From NCBI GenBank assembly GCA_012845835.1, contig JABAKD010000027.1, positions 12,880,487-12,944,486 of the forward strand: DNA of 64,000 bases, given 5' to 3'. This document shows positions 12,379 through 22,300 of the stretch, piece by piece. Under the pieces are notes generated by a model, which saw only the letters and a program-made list of their open reading frames with translations, searched no databases and was not told the origin of the DNA. The translations under genes were made by a program, and so were the position numbers. This DNA comes from Undaria pinnatifida (taxonomy: Eukaryota; Sar; Phaeophyceae; Laminariales; Alariaceae). Position 1 is the stretch's first letter; the number at the start of each line of letters is the position of its first letter.

Positions 12379-12406
12379 GCCCCCCCCCCCCCCCCCCCCC
12401 CCCCCC
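12379..12406 (+). repeat. Long C-run
   Basis: About 28 consecutive C lie downstream of ALB3, one of more than a dozen C or G runs of 12 or longer in the window. Confidence 0.95.
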
Positions 12407-12511
12407 TCCCCCTCCCTCCTTAAATCCTTATAGCAAATGCACAAATTACCTTACACTATTTCCAAGTACAGCAGTTTGTCCCCACAAACATTTGTGCAGT
12501 GCTGAAAGGGT

Positions 12512-12640
12512 CAAGGCCGCGCTCCCGAGACAAAGCTAACGAAAAAACCGAGCTGTGCCACGCTTTTTTGCTTACGCGTAGCGCCAGCTACGGCGGTCTG
12601 GCCACGCGGTAACCTGCGCGTTCCTCCCGTGGCACAGGGC
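12512..12640 (-). repeat. Duplicate of the ALB3 terminal-exon end and its flank
   Basis: GCTTACGCGTAGCGCC, ACGGCGGTC and GGCCACGCGGTAACC parallel the last ALB3 codons, stop and 3' flank at 12768-12870. A third, shorter piece follows near 12695-12730 (GGTCGCGCTCCTGAGTC). The frame is broken, so this is not a second gene. Confidence 0.75.
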
Positions 12641-12822
12641 GGCACAGACCCCCCCCCCCCCCCGCGCGCGCACGCGCCGCTTCGCTCACGGTCGCGCTCC
12701 TGAGTCAACGCCAGCGAGAAAAAACACACAGCAGTGGCACATGCCCCCCCTCCCTCCCCCCATCAAGGTCGCGCTCCCAAGTCGAAGCTAGCGAATAAAA
12801 CCGACCCGCGGCACCGTTTGGC

Positions 12823-12969
12823 TTACGCGTAGCGCCGGCTCCGGCGGTCGGGCCAGGCGTTAACCTTAGCCTCTTCCAACGCTTCCGCTACCGTAGGAAG
12901 AGCGTACTCGGCCGCGGGGCCGTCGAGGATGTCGGTCGGGATCTCCAGCTGAGGAGGGTTTGCCTTGAA
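12823..12969 (-). CDS. ALB3: ALB3 exon 7: C-terminal tail and stop
   Basis: The acceptor GGCAACGCAG sits after a C-rich tract. The exon encodes FKANPPQLEIPTDILDG, an Ala/Glu-rich helix and a basic end (DRRSRRYA) before TAA. KAY joined to FKANPP suits the usual aromatic/basic exit from TM5. Both edges have duplicate copies nearby. Confidence 0.85.
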   Translation of the reverse strand, partial: FKANPPQLEIPTDILDGPAAEYALPTVAEALEEAKVNAWPDRRSRRYA

Positions 12970-15900
12970 CTGCGTTGCCGGACGCGGGGGGCGGGAACGA
13001 AGAGACGGGGGTGTTGGGGGGGGGGGCGTGATCAGAGGGGAAACGAACGCATGCGTGTCAGTTTCTGAGGAGGGTTTGCCTTGGAAAGTGGGAACGGGGC
13101 GGGGGGGTGCTCATTCGTTGCCTGCCTTAGTCGTTTGACCATTGACCACGCATTCCTTTCAAGACAAAGCACCGTTCCTACACTCAACCGATACCTCCAA
13201 CATTTGGGCGCTCAGAACGTTTCTTCCATATATGACATTAACTAGTGTTGCGTATGTGATCTTCTTCCTGTTAGGCCGCCTGTGGCCACCATGTGGCCCC
13301 TAGCGACAGCGATTGTTTTCTCAGTCACCTAATGTACCAAACTTCTCCATGTCACATCTATCTATTATCATTTCCTCAAACAAGAAAGAGCGGGGGGGGT
13401 GGCCGGGGGGGGAAACGAGCACATGCGTGTGATGTTTCTGGGGAAAGTTTGCCTGAAACTGCGAGGCCGGAGAAGGAAGGCGGGGGGCTACCAAATGGGG
13501 GAACGCATACACGCCTGTGTGGCGCGTGTTGGAGCGAACGGGGCGGGTGGTGGTAATCATGTATTGGGCCAACTACGACGCGTTTTGGAACAGACGGGGG
13601 GAGCGGGGGGCGGCGATAAATTCTTGGGTTAGAGATACACATAACACATACTATGGTATTACATATACACCACGTACAAGCTTTCCCTTGCGAATGTGGA
13701 TGGCTTGAGATCCCGGATGTGTCTTAAGTTGAAAAGGGGACAGAACTCTTGCAAAAACTCAAAAAAATATATACAGCCACCGCGTAAGAACCCGGCAAGA
13801 ACCACTTACCAGCCCGAACGAGTTTACAACTCAAGTCTACAGTACTGCAAAAATACCCCACACCTAATCAATGCGGTTTTATCTTTAATCCATAAGGCAC
13901 AGTTCAAAAAATGATCAAGCTTGCCCACGTTTCCTAACTGTCGCGCCGTCGAGAAGAGGCGCAGTCAAGAGATACTCACGTAGGCCTTGATAGCGAACGA
14001 AGAACCCGTGGTGGAGAGATTGTTGGCCAGCCAGTAGATGCCCAGAGCGGAGGGCACGTTGAGCGAGAACCAGCCTATCAACACCGGCAGGTACTGAATC
14101 ACGGTCTGCGCAAGCAAAAAGAAAACGGGCGAAAACAAGAAAGGGACGGGCATGAGTCAGTCAGTCAGCCAGTAAAGGTTGAGGCGTCGGAGAAAGCCTC
14201 CACCTCCGCCCTCCCCCGCACTCAAATATACGCCTTGACACTATATTATCCCCCCGCTCCCCGTCCCCGCTGCGCGGCGTTTTCACACCGCGACCATTGC
14301 CTACCTCCTCTACCCCGGCGTCCCCTGTTCCCGAAGAGGGAGAAAAAACAAAGCGAAGTCCACCAATTGACGACCGCGCTGCCGTTGTCCTTGGGGTCAT
14401 TACGTAAAATCGTCTAGTTGACTCCGGCACTATCGCGCAGGGGAATCACCAATCTATACGTACAATCCTTGACGACTAAAGCTTAGTTTTTATCCATTCG
14501 CCGAAGGAAAAAAAACAAAATAGAACTGCACCTGTCTTACTACCCCTCCCCGCACCCCTGTCCCCCAATAGAAACTCAAAACGCCTGCCCGCCCCTTTAC
14601 TTGACTACGCGCATCCGTCGTCGTTACGTAAATTCGTCCTGTTGACCCTAACCTCGGCACTCAGAGGGGTCACCGACCTAAAATTCGTCACGAATACGAG
14701 TACAGTACCTCCTGTACCCACCCGCTATTAATACAAGACATTTTTTTCTCCTTCTTGTTTCGTTTTCGAGAAATAAAAATGAGCCTACTCCAGCGCATAG
14801 GCCCCGCCGTCCGACAAGCGAGGCCGTTCAGCTAGCAACGACATCGCGAGGCCACGAAAGGCGAAGGTGGCGGCGGGTAAGGCCTGTGACTACCCCACGT
14901 GTCGCCACGCTGTGTGCCACGTGAGAGTCGCGGTGGCGACACATAGTGTAGTAGTCACAGGCCTCACCGGCCGCCACCTTCGCCTTGCGCGCCTGGCGTT
15001 GTTGTTGCTAGCCGAACGGTCACGCTTGTCGGACGGCCAGCGATTTGCCGTGATGTTGCCGGTGCGTAAAAAAGCGCCCGTATCAGTAGCCGTGAACAAA
15101 ACGACCAGCACAAGTCAAACTGACTGCAAGCACACGTCAACCGATATGCATGGTACATCGGTCGCTGTGTCTATCGTGACAGTGAGCGCCGGGTGATCGT
15201 TTTACTCTGGCGCTTACTCGCAGCAGGGCAACCCCGTAGCGCTCCGTTTCAAGGACACGTAATGATGGGACGGGGTTCGCACCATCGCTAACCTTACGCA
15301 AGGAAGTAGTGAATCCGTCGACACGGAATGACAGTGGCCCAAGCATATGCGCGACTACATGCAGGACGATCTGGTCGACTGCACTGAAGAGATTGGTAAA
15401 AACGCATTGATTCAATCGCCCCAAGAACGAGGGGTTCGGGCGTCCACTGCCTCGTCATCAGCGCTAAGTTTAATGCTATTGTAGTCCTTTGTCTGCTCTC
15501 CACTCCAGAGTCAAGTCCCCCCACTCTAGGCGCGCAGCGGAAGTTTCTGAGCTTCTAATAACAATATGAACAGCACAATATATATAACCCGACACATTAC
15601 TTCGAACACATTTGCTCGCGAAATCCTATCAACACGTCTATGCGCTAGTCGCGAAATCCTATCAACACGTCTATGCGCTAGTCACGAAATCCTATCAACA
15701 TGTCTATGCGCTAGTCACGAAATCCTATCAACACGTCTATGCGCTAGTCGCGAAATCCTATCAACATGTCTATGCGCTAGTCACGAAATCCTATCAACAC
15801 GTCTATGCGCTAGTCGCGAAACCCTATCAACACGTCTATGCGCTAGTCCTAAAACAAATACTTCGAAGTATACTCGTAAAAGTATCAGAATAACCGGTAG

Positions 15901-18900
15901 TTCCTTGGTTGAGGCGCTCAACCGCACTATAGTGGTAACACGAACACCGTATGGCCCACAAAGGGCAACCCCTACCGCACTATAGAAGGATGACTCGTCT
16001 GTCTCACGCTGTAGCTGCTGCATGGGCCGTCAGCTGCTTCACCGCTAACAAAAGGCGCGGCGTAGGTATTTGACGGCGTGGTGACAGATGATGGCATCAG
16101 GTGTGCCGTCGGGAAATAGCAAACCAAAACGACTTTATAAACCCTTCGTAGGCCCGTGTATGTCGACCAAAAAACAAGATATTTTGCGACACCACCAGCC
16201 TTCTAGGAAGAGCTTGCAGCATTACTACTAGTAGGACCAGAAAGCGGTGCGTAATGTATTGCATAGCTCCTACCGCTCGCCGCGGTTGAAACATACACAT
16301 CCCGTTCGTTGCGGTTGGAACATACATACCCGGCTGCTACGGTGGGACGGATTCTGGACTCATCGCCGCTTGTTTTCGTATTTTTCTTCCTCTCCAGTCT
16401 CAAAGGGGTTATAAGTTAAATGCCTCCCCTCCTCTAACGTCTAATAGAGAAACATGCTAAAAAAGACATGTTACCTTGAGTGACGACGAGCTGCCGTCGT
16501 CCATGGGGTCATCGGGGGGCGTGAGCAACGTCATGGATATCTTCTGAGAAACCACCAGAATGGCCGGGATGCTCATGTAGCAGAGGGTGTCGTGCCAGCC
16601 AAGGGGAGGCGCACCATCGATCCAGTTTGTGGTAAGCCATCCGATGCCCCGGCCTGCGCCGAACGTAGGCCCCTGTTATGCGGCAGTGGAGGTTCACCCC
16701 GGGCGGGCGATCAGGACGGACCTTGGTTTAGTTAAGGTATGGGAGGTGTCATGAGCAGCAACAAAAGATGGATGCAGCGAAAAAAACACAAGTGGCAGCA
16801 GCAGCGACAGCAGCAGCGATAACGTAAGCAGCAAAAGCAACAACAACAAGCACAAGAACAGCAACAACAACAACAACATTTACCAACACACAAACAAGAA
16901 CAGCAAAAACAATTACCGACATACCATGGTACGAACAACACCACCAACACCAACAACGACGGTACCAGCACAGCAGCGGCAACATAACCACCCGGGCCAA
17001 CAACTCATAACCGCCACCACCACCACCAACAAAAACAACTACAGCAGCAACAGTAGCAGCAGCGCGAACAATCGCTATTTGGCGATTGCCATAACTCAAC
17101 CGCCCAACTCGGTGCTTGAATTGGGTGCTGCCTGCCTGAGGCGGACGTCTTCATACGTAGCCCGCGCTCCTACACAAATTCCAAGTAGTTTGTTCGCAAA
17201 AACGCGGGCGCAGATGCTAAAGACAATAAACTATACAGCAGTAGATACCTGGCGCAAATAACACGTACTACATACACAAGCGAACGGAAAAATCGAGCGC
17301 CCAAGACCCCACCTGCAAGCTAGGAAGCCACAAGAAAGACTCGTTTGCGATCGCATTGTTGCCGAACTCGATAATCGCCCGGTACAGCCCGATGAATACA
17401 GGGAACTGCCACATGAGAAAGCACATGGGCCGACGGAGCAAGGGGGTATACGAGAGTGAGAGTCGGGGGATACAGAGAAGAAAAGGGAGAAAGCGCAGCG
17501 GCCGCTCCGCAGCCGTGGGCGTGCGTGGGCGCGTGTCTGTGAGTCTACCTAGCCTATCACGCGACGTGCGAGAAACATGGTATTCTTCACAATAATGGCT
17601 TCGAGAAAAGCGTGCGATAACAACATAAGTTCTCAGAGCGTCAAGGTTTCCTGTCACATAGAATCACAGGCAGACATAAACGGACACGCAAAGACACACG
17701 TACAGACAAACAGGCAGACAGACAGACAGGCAGACAGACACAATCGGGCACACACGCACACACGCACACACGCACACACAAACACCAACACACACACGAA
17801 TTTCGCCCCAATGGTGCACAGCCGTGGTTCCTCAATATTAACAGCACGGTGCCCTGCTAGACGACAATGCTGGCACTAAACCAGGACCCCGCACTATCCC
17901 GGGGTCGTGAAAGCGATTTCCATGGCACTAAACTGAGGCCCCGCACAAAATCGTACCGCAATAAACTGGGGGGGGGGGGGGGCGCATTAAAAGGTACCGC
18001 ACTCAAACGGGACCCCGCACTAAAGAATACCGAACTGAAGGGTAGCATTAAAAGGTACCGCACTAAACTCGGATCCCGCACAAAAGTATACCGGAGCCGA
18101 GGGGTAGCACTCAAATGTACCGCACTAAACTGGGATCCCGCACCAAAGTATATACCGAACCGGGGACCAGCACTAAAAAAGTACCGCACGAACGCGGGGC
18201 TATGCCTGTACCTGGAGGAGCGCGGGGAGGCACCCGATGAGAGGGTTAACTTTGGTTGAGGAGTAAAGCCTGTTGGTGGCGGCGGTCGCTGCCTCCTTGT
18301 TCTGCCCGAACTTTTCGTTGATCTCCTTCACCGTGGGGGCGAGGGCCTGCATCTTCTCCGTCGACTGCAGCTGGATTACTTGGAGGGGTACCAGGAGGGT
18401 CTTGACAGCTAGGGTGAAGCTCACGATCGCCAGGCCGAAAGACTGCTCGATGCCGATCCCTGATTAGTGTGCGAGCGCATGGGTACAGGCCAGATTTGGA
18501 TAAATACCCGACAAATAAGCTATTTTAGATATTATCATCAGCTAAATAAACCGATAAGCCAAATGTCAGTTACCCCTATAGAGCAACGCCTCCAAATGAG
18601 TTGAAAACCCTTTCTTTTTGAGCGCGTGTGCGTGTGCGTGGACCGATAGGGTGAAGCTCACGATCGCCACGTCGAAGGACTGCTCGTCCCCGATCCCTGA
18701 TTCGCATGAGCGCGAGCGTGAGGGTGGGTCGGATTCCAATATTGCCAAATCCCTGACAAATAAGCCAGTTTTCATTGGCCCCCACAATCGTAACCCACGA
18801 AAAACTCGATTTTGTAGAGAGTGCTCGTGCGCGTGGACATGGCCAGGCCGAAAGACTGCTCGATGCCGATTCCTGATTGGCATGCGTGCGTTCGCGTGGG

Positions 18901-19238
18901 CCGATTTTCTGATAATTTCCCAGTGAAGGTAAGAGTTGGGATACAATCTGATAAATAGGAAGGTATGAGTTGGAAACCCTGCCTTTTACAAGTGTGTGCG
19001 CGTGTGCGTGGATACGGCGCAGGTGCATTCAGGCAGAAGGGGGGAACAAGCCAAGGGGGGAAACGGTGGGTAGAAAAGGCGATGAAATAGAGAGAACAAT
19101 CACCAAAATAACGCCTTCCACGCACGGCACGCCGTCGGAAACATGCGCCCTGACCATAGAGATATACCCGTATTTTGAACCTAAAACAGCAGCAGCAGCA
19201 GCAGCAGCAACAACAACAACAACAACCACAGCAACAGC

Positions 19239-19314
<76 letters not shown>

Positions 19315-22300
19315 CGAACAAGAACGAGCACCAGAACAAGAACAAGAACGAGAACAAGAATAACAACAGAACAAGAAAAATAACGAAAAACAAGAACAAG
19401 AACAAGCACGAGCACAAGAACAAGAACAAGAACAAGCAAAAATGCATATCCCACCCTTGTAAAACTCGTTGATGCTGAGCACGCTGCTGCGAATGAACTC
19501 GATCCAAATGACGAAGGGGTTGGGGCCCTTAGCCTCCTCCTGCACCGCGTCAATGGGTACGGCGGCCGCGTCTGAAAGGCCTAAGACCAAACGAAGGAAA
19601 AGAGGGCAGCACGGAAGCACGGACGCAGCAGGAAAAACAATTACGACGATAGAACAAGACCAGGATTGCTGTAGTTTCTTGACAAAACAAGGCTGGCGGT
19701 AGTTCATTCCTCCCCTCCCCTCGCTGCCGCCGCTGCCACTGCTATTGTTGTTGTTGCTGCTGCTATATTGCTGTTGCACCGCCGCCGCTGCTTCGCTACG
19801 AGCACGAGTTTAGGTCCGGCATGACACAATATGCAGCACCCACTACCCCAGAAGCTCCGGGTTAAGATGATGCGTGTGATCCATGTTGTATACCTCGAAG
19901 TAGTCATTTGCTCGTCTCTTTTCGCCTGCTGCAGTCTCAAAAGTAACTAGGTACTGGTCGGGATGCCGTTAATTTGTACAAAAACTGCCGAACCTCGCAG
20001 TTTCCACTCGTTTCGTAGCAGAAGGCGTTACGGTGGAGTTGGCCCATTCCACGAAGAGGTGAAACAATCGCCTGTCTTTACTGACTGAAAGTCACCAAGC
20101 TTCAGATGGCTGTTACGACGCGTATGAAAATACGTGGAAGTGTGGTGAGCTAAAGCTTTATTTTTCCCCATCCGCCGGAGGATAAAAAAAAAAAAAAAAA
20201 AAAAAGCTGTTGTGTTGCGCTGGTACCAGAGCTTCAGATATTACCGTTGGCAGTACCGGAGACGTACTTGAGTAAGAAACAGAAATACTGACTCGGACTG
20301 GGTTTCTTATTTCGGAGAAGGTGCGTTCTACACTACCTCCAAACGGTTCCCGAATTTCTTATTTTTCTGTAAATCCCAGCCTGTCTTTCTCTTTCTTACA
20401 TCCCTGTTCTTGTTTCTCACTGCAGCAGCAGTAGTCCTATATTACTCGTAAATATGCATGGAAACTAACTTAGTACCTGGCACCTGGGTAAAGTATGCCT
20501 GGTATTAAATGCCTGGTATTAAATGCCTGGTATTAAATGCCAGGTACGTTGGTACCAGGTATTTTACAAAAATACTTCCAGGACGTCCGAAGTGAGTTCG
20601 ACGAATTTGGGGTCAAAACTCATACTTACAAGCTGCGTTTGTTGGTACTTGTAACATACAAGTATGTGGATGAGTTTTTTATTCGAGCCAAGCGAGTTTC
20701 TAATCTACACCTGGGCCTCGCAATATAGGCTCCCATGAAAAAAAAATAGTTTGCGTGCGTGTCTTCGACTAAACTTGATTTTAGAGTGGGATCATTTGAT
20801 TTTAGACTGCAGGTGGAGGCAGACCACCACGGAACAACAAAACAAACACACACAGCAGACCACACGGGCAAAAAACGGCAGCACTCACCGCTCACACAGC
20901 CGGCACACAGCGCTCACACAGCGGGCAGCACACAGACAACGGGCGTAGTGGCCAATAGTTTGCACGTGCGTGTCTTCGATCGACAGACACAGCAGAGCAC
21001 ACGGGCAAAAACAGCAGCACACACCGCTCACACAGCCGGCACACAGCGCTCACACAGCGGGCAGCACACAGACAACAGGCGCAGCGGGCGACAATAGTGG
21101 CCAGCGGAGAGCGGGCATGGAGATTGTGTGCCCGCTAGGGGTGCGTCCGCTGAGTGTATCTATTGCTGTCTCGTGGTGATAGTAAGTCATCATGGAGAGA
21201 CGTCCGTTGGGGGCGATTGACCTAAACTCGGTCCGTGCGCCAACGCCAGAAGGGCGACAGCAGACACTATGGCCCGTGGACGCACATGTCTGACGACAGT
21301 TACATCTATCAGCTGTCGCTCGTTTTAGCGACAGCTTTTGTATCTTTGGGAGTCCTATTTTTGAAAAAAATATGTATATGTTTTGTTGTTCTCCATTGTA
21401 ATAGTTAGTGTTGGTATTTGTACTTTAGGTGGGGAATTTTGAGCTAGATCTGACATCATATCTATTTTATAAATTATTACTGTAGTTTCAACTATACTGC
21501 CCTATCGTTTGTCAGCTGTGAGTACGACCGATTGAATGGTTGAAACTCAACTCTGCAAGCTGCGTGGTACATTAGGCCATTTCTTATACAGTCGGATTTG
21601 TCAGTCGAAAACGGCCTTAATCGACTGAAGCCCAAATCGAGCTTTCTTAGGACGTTTCTTATGCAGTCGGATTTGTCAGTCGAAAACGGCCTTTTTCGAC
21701 TGAAGCCCAAATCGGGCTTTCTTACGCAGTCGAATAAAGGCTTTTTCGACTCAACTTTTTTCGACTGAGAATTCCGACTGGCGGATCCAGTCCAAAAACT
21801 CGACTTTTCCGACTGGATCCAGTCGAAAAACTCAGTCGAAAAAGTTTTACACGTGTTTTTTTAACCGATCGCATCGTTCATCCCACCACCAAACACACAC
21901 CCACACGGCCACACACCCATACCGAGTACCACGCTGCAGTATCATACAAGTCACTGACGCTGGCTTGGCTATCCCAGCTGTTACCTCTCGCAGGAAGTCA
22001 GCGTGGCGCCTTCCTAGTTTAGCTTGCCAGCAGCGTGTATCACACGACGGCAGCAGCGCGCGGTCTCGATCCCATGCTGCCAACAACGGCTGCGGCTGCT
22101 GTAGCTTTGGCGGCTCTCGGCTGAGTGCAACTCCACGAACGTAGCTTTCCCTGAGACGAGGGTTCGCCGAGCCGTTGCGCGCGGAGAAAGCGCGAAGCAC
22201 AGAGCTGCCAACCGATTTCGACTACTGTACAGCAGTACTCCCTCACACCAACCGCCTCTAGAAAGAGCACAAAAACTATAAAATCGACTCGACTGACGAT

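Larger units (their letters stand above)
10132..12822. other. Intergenic region between the convergent PPR-like and ALB3 genes
   Basis: No coding signal is evident. The region holds two extra copies of the terminal segment of the plus-strand gene (10226-10420) and related repeats near 10920-11020, 11635-11700 and 11730-11800 (shared CTGTATCAGAC and ACAGCGAACGC blocks). It also holds an R2 copy at 11085-11262, a C-run at 12379-12406 and copies of the ALB3 terminal exon. Confidence 0.6.

Noticed and set aside
15617-15848. Regularly spaced repeats that could suggest a CRISPR array
   Set aside because: The 33-bp units are contiguous without spacers, in an intron of a eukaryotic gene. The same applies to the 50-bp units at 56681-56979.
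18772-19779. 335-codon minus-strand frame rich in Cys
   Set aside because: It is open because of the CAG/CAA tract in ALB3 intron 2. Only the piece at 19455-19571 is real coding sequence, shown by splice sites and phase.
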